Part shown: positions 10,691 through 31,867 of the stretch, piece by piece
Numbering within the stretch: the first letter of the stretch is position 1
Layout of the letters: the number at the start of each line of letters is the position of its first letter
Assembly (NCBI GenBank): GCA_009746045.1
Contig: RPFO01000219.1
Location: 344,501-408,500 of the forward strand
Length of the DNA: 64,000 nt
Reading direction: 5' to 3'
DNA from: Mesostigma viride
Lineage: Eukaryota; Streptophyta; Mesostigmatophyceae; Mesostigmatales; Mesostigmataceae
Notes under the pieces: generated by a model
Seen by the model: the letters and a program-made list of their open reading frames with translations, nothing else
Databases searched by the model: none
What the model was told of the DNA's origin: nothing
Position numbers and translations under genes: made by a program

Positions 10691-12394
10691 TTTTGCTAGC
10701 ATTTGGTGGCATTTTGTCACCAAATGCGGTTGGATGACCATCAGATCTTGTGTACAGTCATTAGTCATGAGTATCAACTTACTTGCAAACAGCCAGGTCA
10801 AGAACTCTTCATTTGCATATTAGAAGGTATTTGTTTATATTAAAATCCTGAAAAATGCTAAAAATAGACATGCCAAAAATAGGTCAGCTGAGGTCCGGTA
10901 GGTCCGGAAAGTTGCAATCCTTCTACTAGTGTCCTGAAGATGCTACCTACCAAGATCTAGCATGTTTCGACTATAATTGCGTCGTGCAGGAGTAATAAGG
11001 CTATTTTTTTGGCACTTTCAGACCGTTGTGTAACCTTCCCCCCCCAAAAAAAGCGCAGGAGGGTGGGCGGGAAAAGAAAGAGTGGCCTTAGCTATAGGTG
11101 CGGTTTTTTTGTCCTTTTTTCTTGTCATGCTGGCTTGGCCCGGATGGCATTTTTTCGCCATGCAAATTTTGCGCCTAATGAATATTAATGACACAAATTG
11201 GCGTTCTAATTGCCGGCGGACATGACACCCGGGACATGACACCCGGGACTTTTTTGGCGCCAAAAAAGTCGGGACGGTACCGACGGACCGTGAAATTGTG
11301 GTGCACAGTGCGCGCACCGTGCGGAGGTGGCCATGGCGACGTGCGTTCCGTTAAAATATGGCTAATCCGGCGGGCGACAGGCCGAAAAATTAAGCCGATG
11401 GTTAAAAGTGATGTTCTATTATGATGTTTCATAGCCAGATCTGCACTAATTGCAAATTCGCTGCCTTTGTTGGTACAGATTTGCACGGGGGTCTCATCCA
11501 ACAATTTGGCCGCGATGAATAATCTAGCATGCGTGCCTGCGACGGTAGAACTCGATATTCGTGGGTTGTATTGATGGAGTAAGAGCCGTTTAGTAACGGA
11601 CACCATGAAAATAACCTAAGCGTCTTCGATCTGCGGCCATTTCCTGTCATTTCTAAAATGATTTCGTTCAGGCCTGCGCGATCCGCGGTTAATCCATCCA
11701 TGGCTGGCTGGCTTTTCTTGCGCGCCTGGGTAGGAAATAATGCCGGCCGTGGTACGTTGATTTGCCGCATGTCACCGCCCAGTCTTTTTGCGCTCTTAGT
11801 GAACCTGGCATGAAACTTTTGGCGCTGTTTCTGGGTTCTTCTTGCTATTTTGTTCTCCACTTGTTGCAGTTGTGCTATCAGATTTTCCGCAGCTTTCAAT
11901 GGTTTTCCTTACGCTGCGTATGCCATGCTTCCTAAAGCTACCCAGAATTGATCGGGCAGTTATCTGGCTTTGCTACGCTTCCTGTATGGAGGTTTTCACA
12001 CGGTAGACATTCTATATTGCGTAGTCAAGGACCCTAGCTGCCTGGGAGCGGCATCACCGTTGCAAGGAGCTGGCGAGCTCATAAACGCCTGTCATGGCTC
12101 TTCAGCCTGCTGGAAAACAAGGTTCTTGTATGGAAGGTGAGAATATGTGAGTTACTTATCACATCCCCACCTGTTTAGCCTCCATTAATTAAACATGGCT
12201 TGTACTTCCTAGATGACAGGGATCAGGTCGTTATGGCTATGAAGGATGCACCTTTTATCCATAAGCGTCATGACATGGTGTTGGCTATGAGTGATTCCCG
12301 CAAGCGGTCATACCTGCTCATAATGGTTAAAGAGTTGGTGGTTGTTTTCTTCAAGCATCTAGCATTTGTTTTTCGTGGTTCTGCCCCATTTGCA
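10691..12394. other. AT-rich spacer with an unidentified minus-strand ORF
   Basis: No known gene is recognised. On the minus strand, 11899-11429 is open for about 156 codons from a TTG. Its beginning is a charged, glutamine/arginine-rich segment (LIAQLQQVENKIARRTQKQR) that could form a helix. There is no ATG, no clear splice site and no family match. It may be a decayed gene fragment. A pair of GGGACATGACACCCGGGAC-like repeats lies at 11219-11250. Confidence 0.35.
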
Positions 12395-12970
12395 GGGGGC
12401 AAGCTTAGGAATGTGCTCATGGTATTGCCTCATGTCATGGTGCACCAAGCATGCAGGCTGGCAGCTATAACAAGATGTAATATGGGCAAACTAGGTCAGA
12501 ATGACATGTAATTTGGTGGCAAGCTTCGTGATACATTAATTTAATTAATTGCACTTGTTTTGGCCCAGTTTGTGGTGGGCAAGGGTGCCCACATGCTCTG
12601 CCTTGGCCTGACAAAGAAAACCATGCCGGTGGGTGCCTGGTATTGCCCCAACTGCATGGGGGACGGCGATTCCGACGAGGGCTAAAGCCTTCCTGTGTGT
12701 TATCAAGGTGGCAGGACAGTGCTTGTATTATTTGGCCATCATAAGACATGATGGGACTTGCTTGGGTGGGTCATATGCATGTGTGCCCCCTCATGCCATG
12801 TTGTACCAGGAACGCAGCGTGGCAGCTATAATATGATGTAACATGGCCATACTAGCTCAGAATGACCTGGGATTTCATAGCAAGCTTCCTAACATCATAA
12901 ATAAACTAATGGCTGTTGTTTTGGCCCAGTTTGTGGTGGGCAAGGGTGTCTTTGTGGTGGTGTTTGAGCT
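12395..12970 (+). repeat. ~360-bp tandem duplication including an acceptor and exon start
   Basis: The stretch 12400-12590 is repeated with divergence at 12765-12950. Both copies contain CATG/CAGCGTGGCAGCTATAA-type sequence, TTTTGGCCCAG and the coding start TTTGTGGTGGGCAAGGGTG. Only the first copy continues as the PHD exon. The second diverges after the exon's first codons. Confidence 0.75.
12569..12685 (+). CDS. PHD-finger protein, terminal exon fragment
   Basis: After a TTTTGGCCCAG acceptor, 38 codons end in TAA. They read FVVGKGAHMLCLGLTKKT and then a Gly-Ala-WYCPNC motif with the acidic tail GDGDSDEG. The His...Cys followed by Trp-Tyr-Cys-Pro-x-Cys is the second half of a PHD zinc finger, as in ING-type histone readers that bind methylated H3K4. 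The first zinc-binding half must be in upstream exons, which I could not locate between 9850 and 12540. The gene may therefore be a fragment left by duplication. The acceptor and first ten codons recur near 12928. Confidence 0.55.
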   Translation, partial: FVVGKGAHMLCLGLTKKTMPVGAWYCPNCMGDGDSDEG

Positions 12971-14789
12971 CCAAACCACAAAAAGCGATCATTTTTTTTT
13001 TGCACATGACCATATTTCAATGTGAGTAAACGTGGTCAGAATGAGCTGAAACTTTGGGGCTGTGTGATTGCAACCCTGGGCCAATTTTGATTATATGATT
13101 TGACCCCATTGCATGTGTCTATGATTTGATATATTTTTTTAGGCACCAAAAAATACGTGTTTTGGGGTAAATTATTTCAATGTGTCTAAACATGCTTATT
13201 CTGACCTGCAAACTAGCTGGAATTAATGGCAAGGGTTGCAGTTAGATGGGAATATATGATTTGGCCACGATGGGTTTGCCCATTGTCCTAGGGAAAATCG
13301 GCCAAAAATAGCGTCTTTTTCTATTTTTAGCACATAACGGTCACATGGTGGGGGGTAGTACACCCCCAAGTGGTTGGAAAATTTTTTTTTTATCATATTT
13401 ATGGTCCCCCATCATAACTGGATTTTTATCACATGCCTAGGTATGGTTTCCAGAAAAGTGCCCTTTTGGGGTGTCATGTCCCCTTAAGTACGTAAGGTCG
13501 CCGGGGCTCTTAGGTCACATCTTGCGTGAGAGAAAAGTCTTTTGATCTACAAGAAACTCTAGACAGCGGCAAGATTGCGGCGCGGGGCAGTTCTTGCCAC
13601 GTGGTCAGGGCACTTGCCAAATCATTGCCACTGGCGCTCCGCGTTCATGCCGCACCGGCCTCAAAAGGCATGTCACGTGAAGGTGCTTACCTAGATATAG
13701 CGGCCACTCTTCCATCTCACTTTAAAGAAACTATGGTCAGAGGGCCTGGGCGGGGGGGCAGACCCTCCTCCTAGCCCGGCCTGGAGGGGCGTGCTCGAAG
13801 GGAAGGGAGAAGGCCCTTGCGAGAATCAAGACGCACAGTACTGTACCCGGAAACACCGCGTAGGAGGCGTTGCCACAGGCCAGGTGCAAAAAGGTGCTGA
13901 TGCCAGGACAGTTGCTAAGCTCCCAAGAAGACCGGCCAGCATTGAATTAGTAAGTGGAGCCCTGCCACAAATGCAGCAGTTACTAGCGGCCTTAAGGTGT
14001 CTCAGTCTGCACGTGGAAGCAAGAAGCCTCCAGGGTGGGCAGGACGGAAAGAAATGATGGTCTTCATACAGACAGCCACGCGGCCTCCATGATTGTTGCG
14101 CCTTTCCTCTCTGACGACAACTCTAGTCCTCACACGACGTTGGACTGCCATGCGTCCATGCAGGAATAGTTGTTTAGAAGTTTCAGGCCTTGTGGCGCTC
14201 AGGCTATGAGCGACGCGAGTGCGCATAAATCAAATCCCAGTTCGATTCCGGTCGGATTCATTTGCAGATCGCGTTTTCCGCGTTTTCCGCGGCCTGGCAC
14301 TGAACGCAAAGGTTTTCACCTTTGCGGAGTGTCTGATCAGAATAAATCAAATCAGTCTGCGCAGCAGCACTACAACAATAATCATTACGACGCACAGTCA
14401 CAAACAACATCGACTGTGCCGTACACCTGCGCTAGACTTGGCGTACAACCAATAAATACCAGCCACCGGTGCGCAATAAATACCAGTGCGCGCGGTACTT
14501 GGGCACTTGCATCCGGCACGGGCCACGAGGTAGCCATGGCTGACGGCGGAGCTCATAACTTTCACATTTGGGCACCAAATTCGGCCGTGAATATCACAAT
14601 CGCTTTGCCTTTCTATAAGACGCACAGGCTGATATATTTTCCCGAAACTAAAACGCAATATTATGACGAGGAAACGCTCGACTACGCAACGCAGCCTGGC
14701 GGCTGCGATGAGCCAAGAAAATTCGCCTGCACTCTCCGGCTGTAGTTCCGCCTGGACTGCCAGGCAGTGAGGCCACTACTCAAGCGTTA
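12971..14789. other. spacer with unidentified ORF 14170-14745
   Basis: 13000-13480 is AT-rich and non-coding, with fragments related to the 10.2-10.7 kb repeats. 14170-14745 (+) is open for 191 codons. Its last part, from the ATG at 14536, reads MADGGAHNFHIWAPNSAVNI and looks plausibly coding with a balanced composition. It matches no family known to me. No confident splice sites or poly(A) signal were seen. Confidence 0.35.
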
Positions 14790-16060
14790 GTAGTGTGCAC
14801 TCGGCTCCCGCCTGCGGCCTCGCCCAGTCGGCATCGCCAGATCCCAATGGCAGTCGCCCAGCAGAATCGTGCCCCACAGAACCGCGCTTTCGACCCCAAC
14901 CTTTCAAGGTCGAGGATAACAACGGGACCAACATGTCCCCGAGCAATGCCATGCACTGCCTCTTCTTCGGGGACTACCGGCCTCGCTTTACGGCCTGTGC
15001 CCCCATCTCGACGGCATCAACCGCCTCATCCATCCCGATCATGGCACCTGGGTCAGCAGACCCAGCTTTCTGTTCGGGTGCGCCCGGCCCCAACTTCAGC
15101 ACATCCTCCTGTGCTCCCTTCTCATGCACTCTGACGGCGAGATCTGGGCTCCATGGATCCATCTCCACACTCGCACTCCGCTCCATCCTTGCGGAAGCGC
15201 TCCAGCAGCACGTGACTCCCCGGCCCTGGCGATGTGGCAGCAATGGGAGGCACGCTGGCTACTGAGCTCCCTCACCTTTCCACCACCGTCGCCTCCACCT
15301 CCGCCCTCCTCGCCTCCACATCCACTGCCGCCTCCACCTCCACCGCCGACATCAAAGCCCAGCTCCTCGACATCGGCCAGCGCCCGTCAAGGACAACGCC
15401 ATCGCCATTGAGTGCCTGCAAAACACCGCAGGCCTCACCACCCAGGCGGTGAAGGACATCGCTGCCCAGCCGGCATCTGCTGGCCCGGCCAGCGATGCTC
15501 CCGTTCCACCCAGACCTGGGAGGACCTGCTTAAGCACCACACCACCTCCACCACCAGCTCCACCATCGCGGCACAGCTCAAGCAACAAGCTCGACCTCCG
15601 CGAGGAGGCCGACATCACCCAGCGCAGCCACAATGTCATCGTCAAGCACTTCGACCAGCCGGCAGGTGAGACCTCGGAGACTCTTCTCATGGCGTTTAAG
15701 CGCGACATTCTTGCCCCCATGCAACTCACTGGTGAGCTGCGGATGTCGAATGTCCGCCTTCCCCGCGCGCGCGGGGTAAGGCTGGCCCGGCTCCCCTGCT
15801 CCTCACCTTTAAGTACATGGCCGATAAGCTGTCGTTACGCAAGAAGCTCTCGAGGACTTCCTACACGCTCAACGACGACTTGACCCTTGCACGGCAACAA
15901 CGGCGACGCGAGCTATATGGCCGACCTACCTCCAGCTCCGGCAGAGCGCAGGGGGGGAACCGGTATACTGGAGGGGGCCGGTCATCCACATCGACCACAA
16001 GCCCTGGCAGGCGCCCCCTGCCACCCCAGCACTGACCTCAGTCTAGGGAATGTATAACAG
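14790..16060 (+). pseudogene. LINE ORF1 (RNA-binding protein) remnant
   Basis: The downstream part carries landmarks shared by all LINE ORF1 copies in this window: LDLREEADITQRSHNVIVKH, a VRLPRARG motif, LTFKYMADKL, LNDDLTLARQQRRREL and the YTGGGRSS region. The family is the green-algal L1-like ORF1 type; the Leu-Asp-Asp-Asp-Leu-Thr-Leu basic segment and trailing W are conserved between copies. The frame is broken: Trp-Pro is lost near 15920, and frame changes occur around 15440 and 15780. The proline- and serine-rich region 14790-15400 is probably the ORF1 N-terminus. The element resumes after the nested insert at 17138. Confidence 0.7.
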
Positions 16061-16072
16061 TAGTGTAGATTA
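16061..16072. other. target-site duplication, left copy
   Basis: TAGTGTAGATTA at 16061-16072 recurs at 17138-17149 and flanks the minus-strand LINE copy. The last bases overlap the TTAA-type tail of the insert, so the true duplication is 9-12 bp. Confidence 0.75.
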
Positions 16073-17137
16073 ATTAATTAATTAATTAAAATCATAGCTC
16101 CGTTGGGAGCATATGTAACACATAGCCCTGAGAAAGGGGCATCTATGGGTTTGTAATACAATCAGGGCTACAACCTGCAGGTGGAGGATGTACAACTATC
16201 ACCTGCTCTGGGTGCACAAGGTGCACCTGCACCGCCATGATGGTTCATGCCTCCTTAACAAGCACAGGCACCCAGGGGGGGCTTGAGGAGAGGGCCTAGA
16301 AGGCCTGCATGACATATGGGGTGGAGGGTATGTGGCTAGGCTATAGCTGGTGTACACATGGCATCTCAGCAGAGAGTAACTCCCTGCATAGGCATCGCAT
16401 GGCTAAATTCTTAATGCATCATCCATGGGAGGTCCCATTGTAGGCTGGGCGCGGCTAAATACTGAAATCATCATCCATGGGGGGCATTATGGGCGCACAT
16501 GCGCGTGGGCCACTTGCAAAGGCTAAGCCTATCTAATCTACACTACTGGTATATTCCCTAGTCTGGGGTGGCATGAGGGGCCTGCCAGGGCTTGTGGTCC
16601 ACGTGGATGACCGCCCCCCTCCAGTATACCGGCTTCCCCCCTGCACGCTGCCGGAGCTGAAGGTAGGTCGGCCATAGCTCGCGTCGCCGCTGTTGCTGGG
16701 CCAAGGTCAAGTCGTCGTCCAGCGTGAAGCGAGTCTCCGAGAGCTTCTTGCGGCATTTAAGGAACGCCAACTTGTCCGTCATGTACTTAAAGGTGAGGAG
16801 GAGCACGGGTGCCGGGCCAGCCTTACCCCGCGCGCGGGGAAGGCGGACAGCCGACATGTCCAGCTCACCAGTGAGTTGCATGGGGGCAAGAATGGCGCGC
16901 TTAAATGCCTCAAGGAGGCTCGTGGAGGTCTCACCTGCCAGCTAGCTGGTCGAAGTGCTTGACGATGACATTGTGGCTGCGCTTGTCAAGCTCGGCCGCC
17001 TCGCGAAGGTCGAGGGCTTGTTGCTTGAGTTGTGCCGTGATGGTGGAGGTGGTGGAGGTGGTGTGCTGCTTAAGCAAGTCCGCCCAGGTGGAGGGGGCAT
17101 CGCCGGCCGGGCCAGCATGCGCCGGCTGGGCTGGGCT
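16073..17137 (-). mobile_element. nested 5'-truncated LINE copy (ORF1 + 3' UTR)
   Basis: Read on the minus strand, the copy begins inside ORF1 (from 17137). It keeps LDMSAVRLPRARGKAGPAPV, LTFKYMTDKLAF, FTLDDDLTLAQQQRRRELWP and WRGAVIHVDHKPWQ, then a stop near 16560. A 3' UTR of about 450 bp follows, ending in the hairpin CTCCGTTGGGAG (16098-16109, plus-strand reading) and an ATTA-repeat tail (16069-16090). The flanking duplication and truncated 5' end are typical of target-primed reverse transcription. No ORF2 lies between ORF1 and the 3' UTR, so this is a deleted, non-autonomous form. Confidence 0.8.
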
Positions 17138-18103
17138 AGTGTAGATTAGTCAGGCTTAGCCTAGCATGTGGCCTACACGCATGTGCGCCCATAATGCCCC
17201 CCCCCATGGATGATGCCTTAAGAATTTAGCCAAGCTATGCCTATAATGGGACTCCCCATGGATGACGCATTACGAATTTAATAGCCAAGCTATGCCTATG
17301 CAGAGAGTCGATCACTCTCTAGCTGCTGAGAAGCCATGCCCTTGCCTTTGTATAGCCATGATGATCTTCCACCCCATGCCAGGCCCCTGAGCTCTGATAC
17401 ATCATGGTGGTGCAGGTGCACTTGGTGCTCCTAGAGCAGGTGTAGTTTACATCCTACCCTTGCAGGGAGTAGCCCAGAATGTATTATAAGCTATATGCCC
17501 CTTCTCCGGGATATGTGCCACTTCTGATTTCTGGCCTGCGCTGGCTGCACGGTGAAAAATGGGTTTTGGACTCATGATAAAAAACTCAGAAACTCGCGGA
17601 AAGGCCTGAGCCCAGGTTTGCGGAAACTGTGCGCGGGTTTGCGACGCGGCGCACAGGCTTTTAGCTTCAAGCTTCAAAACTTCGCGCAGGGGCGACTATT
17701 CGGCGCGCCGCATCGGTCGTGACGTTGTTTACTCCATTGGATATGCATCTACGGCGTTCGTGGGTTGTTTCGAAACCCGGTCGATGAGATTTAACGGAGA
17801 AGTCGGGTATATAATATTGATCCTTTTTTGACAAACTCGTGAAAATGTCAAAGTCGAAATGAATTACACGGCTTGACATGTTGTCGTCCTAAATACACAA
17901 GTAAACTACAAGTTAACGCCAATCGAAACAAGCCTCCAAAAATATATCTTGATAGAGGCATGCCTCTTATTTAATTTCCACTTGGACTTGGAGGTGGAGG
18001 TTGAGTTTGAGTTTGAGTTTGGACTCGAGCCAGCACGGTGAAAAATGGTTGTCTCCTTGACATGTACTCCCAACGGAGTTATGTTCCTAATTATTTAATT
18101 AAT
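17138..18103 (+). mobile_element. 3' UTR of the interrupted plus-strand LINE, with an internal insert
   Basis: From 17150 the sequence matches the 3' UTR of the nested copy in the opposite sense. Shared blocks include CACGCATGTGCGCCCATAAT, CCATGGATGATGC and ATATGCCCCTTCTC. It is broken near 17518 and ends with CTCCCAACGGAG (18067-18078) and an AATTATTTAATTAAT tail. The foreign block inside is bounded by 16-bp direct repeats GCACGGTGAAAAATGG (17547-17562 and 18033-18048). It contains about 270 bp related to the TIR element at 57344-57917 and ends in GAGTTT repeats. Confidence 0.7.
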
Positions 18104-19744
18104 CCGGCACGGCGAAGCCACCTTGGCGGACTCCAGTATGTGCAGTACCGCAAGTCGTAAGACCAAAACCATCAACGCAAATAGTTCCTTGTCTCGCAGC
18201 GGACGCCAGGAAAAGGAATTATGCGTGAATCGGGACAAAGGTTTCGGTGCGTGACAAATCAAATAATTAGAATTGTACATAATTATACTCTGTTACATAG
18301 TTGTACTCTGTTACACCGGCTATGGCATGCCCACACAGGAGCGCACTGCCTACGCGCACTCAAATCTTAGCAGCCTGGCGTTTGACAATGTGGTTGATAC
18401 CCCAACATGAAGTAACCCATCACCAGCCATGCAAAAGCGCAAAAGAATGAAGGGCACAGCAGCTCCATGGCCACATAGATATACAGTCATGGCAATATAC
18501 TAGGCAGGATTTCTCCTGTCCCACAAATAGGCCGACACTGAGCCTGCTGTCTACATAATCTATTGACTCCTAGGCGCTACATAACTTCCATGCTCGCATA
18601 ACCATGTGCAGCTCCATCACACACACAAACAGGCAAATAAGCCAACAATTGGGAATGTTGCTCCGGGACCTGCAGGCCTTGTGTGTCTAGTCACCCTGAG
18701 ATACCACATGTATCCATCAGGAGAAGAAACCACCCCAGAATACTGCTCGCCTTGTGCAGAAGAGCACCTTAAAAACTTGCCAGGGAGCTTGACCCCCCCT
18801 CCCCCGCTGGCTCACCCCAGCCTTCCTCCGTACCCTGGCAATTACCAAAACGAGCGGCTGAACAAATCCGCAACACGGCCAGTACTGCTATGTTCCACGA
18901 GGGTGCCCACCCCCCCACACACCCCACCCCACCACCCAAGAAGATGCAGGCTTGATGCTGGATTGGTTTGGTTCACATTGTGGCGATCCAAAGCAACTGG
19001 CGGGTCTCACTTGGTAACGGCCAACGTAAAGGTAAATGGTAAGGTAAGCGGTCTCTCAACGGCGAAATAGCAAAGGCATGGACAGGCAGAGCCCATCCCT
19101 ACCAAACAGCAAGCACAGTTTCCCAGGGCCATCTCAAGGTGCAGCTTAAAACAACAAGGCCCATTTCCCAGCAGGCTACCGCGTGAGGCAATACCCTCCC
19201 ATGGACAGACTCTACCTTGTCAAGGCCTGGCAAGGCCCATCTCCATGAGCCTCGCTGCTGCTTGACACAGTTGCCCCAAACTAGGCAGCTGTTGTGCCCA
19301 AAGGTCAATCCCTTAGCCAAGAGAGACGAACACCGGCAGTCCAGCAGCCTGCGGCTCCCTTAAATGCTGCAAACCTCGCAAACTTCGGCGGTGAGCCCAT
19401 AGTCCGTCCTAAACCGCACCCCACCCTAGCAGCCCCATCCTCAACAAACTCCATGAAATCCAGGAAAAATGCTTGAATGGAAAAAAAATTCATCCTTTTC
19501 TATGCCCCCCTTCAGGCTTGCAGCCTTTTAAGTCCCCCCTTCCCCCCCCTTTGGCCCACTTCATGCCTCCCTGCTCCCTTATAACCCTTGTAGTCGTTAC
19601 TCGTAATTCATGTACTCATTGTGGGTGCCCAATGCAGTCGGCAAAATCAACTGGCTGCCACTCCAACCGATCTCGTTAAGCTGGTATCCGACGCTGTCGT
19701 TAAGTTGGTACCCAAAGCAGTCGCTTCAATAGCCGCCGTAATCG
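18104..19744. other. spacer downstream of the SDR gene, no gene recognised
   Basis: Scattered open frames (for example 18606-19070 on the plus strand) show no family features or splice context. The block 18273-18303 repeats TAATTATACTCTGTTACAT-like units. This would include the 3' UTR of the minus-strand dehydrogenase; no TGTAA was found close after its stop. Confidence 0.4.
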
Positions 19745-29235
<9,491 letters not shown>

Positions 29236-29337
29236 TTTTAGACAGCTGGTGGCTGTGTTACATTATCCTGGGGCTGCTATTCGAGGCAACCATGCGCGTG
29301 CAATACAATTATTCCACTGAGCTCCACGTTGCCAGCC

Positions 29338-29348
29338 TTTATATAAAA
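29338..29348 (-). promoter_or_regulatory. putative TATA box of the SDR gene
   Basis: TTTATATAAAA lies 103-113 bp upstream of the SDR ATG (29235-29233). A start about 30 bp downstream would give a short 5' UTR of roughly 75 nt. The motif is nearly palindromic, so orientation is inferred from the gene. Confidence 0.4.
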
Positions 29349-30133
29349 CAATCCACTTTGCCGGGGGGAGGTGGACACTGGACACTGGACAGCCGCGCGC
29401 GACACTGGGCAAGGTGCTTTATTGTTACTGCTTTCAGCCAGCGAGCTCGAAGCACGCGTGCGAAGAGGGTGGACAGGTGCCATTCAGGCATTCACATAAC
29501 GGTTGGTTACCTTGCTGACATGAGGGCTGACAGCGGCCACGACTCGACGGACACAATCGAACGCGGAGCCCGGAGAAAAAGATTCTTCGTTGTTGACGCT
29601 CATCTACAAGTTTCATGTCTCCTGTTCGTAGAATATGTCGTCAAACCGTACTTAACTGACAAAAGCTTGAATGTTTCCATGTGAGTTTCCGTGATTCAGT
29701 AACGTTTTTCTGACAGAATTTCGTTTTTTTCTACGGATTTATCATAGACTAATGAATTGCCATGGACGGTGTTGGTATCATTTTCCCAAACGGCCAAAAC
29801 CACGTGGGTTCGTGAGCAAATCAATGCGAATATTTGCTCGGTCGGCTCCCTGCAAAAGTAACATCGGCATGCCAACGTACTGGCCCTGCAGCAGCAATTT
29901 AATTCCGGCACAATAATTGACCATGCCTGGACCATGTGATAACGTCGGCATCCTCGTGTTCAGAGAGCTGCATTTGGGTCTTGAGTGCCACTTATTAATC
30001 CTGTTTATGGCAGCCGGATTGAACAGTTTGCTTGTGCAGTGTTGTAATGTGAGCACAGCATCGACTTCCGTCGCTTGGTCACTGGCCGACTGCTAGGCAT
30101 GCCGGCTCGGGTCATGGATGAGCGAAACATGTT

Positions 30134-30574
30134 GTGGTCCTCAGGTTAGTAATTTCATTCATCGTTCGCCATGACGACTTTGGAGCGGAAATAATCGTAA
30201 TGCCTGGAAAACTGGAAAATGCGTGCTGGCCATTTCGCGTCGTTTGTCCATGTGCGCGGATGGTGAATTCGCTTCCTAAGTATGCCCCTCCTTTCAAGGT
30301 ATTGCATGGCCGTGCAGATGACGAGGAGTATGAAAGAGTGGTTTACGACAGCACGAAAGGCGAGAATTACCGACTCCTTCTTAGCAAGGCTGGAAATGCG
30401 GAATCCAGTGTCTTGGCAGAGAAGACCGCGGAGCCTGAAAGCGCTGTAGTAAGTCCGAAAGGCTTGGCTGTCAACTCTTTGCTGGCAACGCAGCGGCTGA
30501 GTCTCAAAATAATTGGTTTCAACATTTATGCGTTCTTGTGTCTTCGATCCCTTTTTTTTCCCTCGCGAAACTAG
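30134..30574 (+). other. uncharacterised ORF in the divergent intergenic region
   Basis: 146 codons from an ATG, with a plausible mixed composition (for example ADDEEYERVVYDSTKGENYR). It matches no family known to me. It may contain an early exon of the gene whose next exon is at 30610, since a TTTCCAG acceptor precedes that ATG at 30603-30609. Not supported by any conserved motif. Confidence 0.25.
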
Positions 30575-30609
30575 ATCCTTATTTTTGCCGCGTCCGTCAC
30601 ATTTCCAGG

Positions 30610-30726
30610 ATGGACGGGGTCGGCAGGGTCGACGCGGGCGCCAAAAGCACACCGGGAAAAGCGCTCGTCCACGGCCGTCAGCTCGGAATCCTCAAATTTC
30701 AGTATCCCAGTTTGCTTTTGACCAAG
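30610..30726 (+). CDS. possible first exon of the downstream plus-strand gene
   Basis: ATG plus 38 codons (MDGVGRVDAGAKSTPGKALV ... SLLLTK) ends at a strong GTAAGA donor. It points in the same direction as the SPIDR-like exons. It ends in phase 0, while the exon at 31868 needs two completing bases, so either a small exon lies between or the two are not joined directly. A TTTCCAG just before the ATG means it could instead be an internal exon. Confidence 0.4.
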
Positions 30727-31051
30727 GTAAGATGTTGGTCCTTTTTTAGGAACAGCCTCGTCTCGAGGCACCTGCCTGGCCGAATTTTTTTCAGCGACCT
30801 AGCAGTTGTCAGGCCAAGTTTTCAATGTTTGAGAGCAGAAAGCAGCATCCATCGAGGATAGACAAAAAGATCCTCTAGCCTAGCCCCAGTTTACGTGGCC
30901 TCCTCAAGTCCTAGTACTGCTTGATGATGGCAACCTGTTTGCCCACCCCTAATAGCCGTTGGTTAATATTGCTTGATGGTGGCCGCCTGTAACTCCTATC
31001 GCCTTGCCGTGAAAGCAGAGATTGACACCGTCCCTAGTTTCATAGTATGAT

Positions 31052-31168
31052 GCTAGTTTCATCTCCATACTTTCCAATACGTTTACAAGAAATTTGTCAC
31101 GTTTCTCTGCCAGGGACTGTAGTTTCATCTCCATACTTTCCAATACGTTTACAAGAAATTTGTCACGT
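31052..31168. repeat. 57-bp direct repeat, 2 copies
   Basis: TAGTTTCATCTCCATACTTT through TTTGTCACGTTTCTCTGCC occurs twice in tandem with almost no change. Intronic or spacer. Confidence 0.9.
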
Positions 31169-31464
31169 TTCTCTGCCTGGGACTGACCATAAGTGGGGAA
31201 GTTCGTTAACATGGAATTAACATGGAATGAAGGCATGCCACGGAGTACCCGATGAGGTACTTTTCTACGCAGATACGTCACCCGCGAAGGCAAGTGGTGC
31301 GACTCACTCACCCAGGGCTGACCATGCTCTCGGCCATCATGCGAGGGCTCCACGTCCACCTGTACAGACCCATCCTGTAACGGTTCAATCTTTGTCTACC
31401 CTTACATAGTCTCTTATAAAACATTTGATCATGTATCCCTGACACATCCACCCCTTCACCTGAT

Positions 31465-31770
31465 GTTTCCTTACCCCTCCACTCGGGTCTTTCCTGTCCC
31501 CCTCCACCCGTCCACCCGGTCCAGGTCTGTCCTTACTCCTTACCCCTCCCCTCCTCAACCTGATGTCCCCTTACCCTCCGGCAGCATGTCCTTAGTCCTT
31601 GCCCCTCCCCTCCTCAACCTGATGTCCCCTTACCCTCCCGTGGTGTGCCCTGAGTCCTTGCCCCTCCCCTCCTCAACCTGATGTCCCCTTACCCTCCCGT
31701 GGTGTGCCCTGAGTCCTTACCCGTCCCCTCCTCAACCTGATGTCCCCTTACCCTCCCCCGGCCTGTCCTT
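31465..31770 (+). repeat. ~58-bp pyrimidine-rich minisatellite
   Basis: Five units contain CTCCTCAACCTGATGTCCCC and TTACCCTCCC. The sense strand is C/T-rich. The array ends about 100 nt before the acceptor of the exon at 31868. Confidence 0.9.
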
Positions 31771-31867
31771 AGTCGTTACCTTTTGTCACCGTCGGTCCGT
31801 GACTTCATCACCATCTCTCCTCCCCAATGGTCTCCCCACCTTCCCTCATCCATCGCTTCCCCGCCAG

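Noticed and set aside
14228-14262. tRNA B-box-like GTTCGATTCC
   Set aside because: No acceptor or anticodon stem can be found around it.
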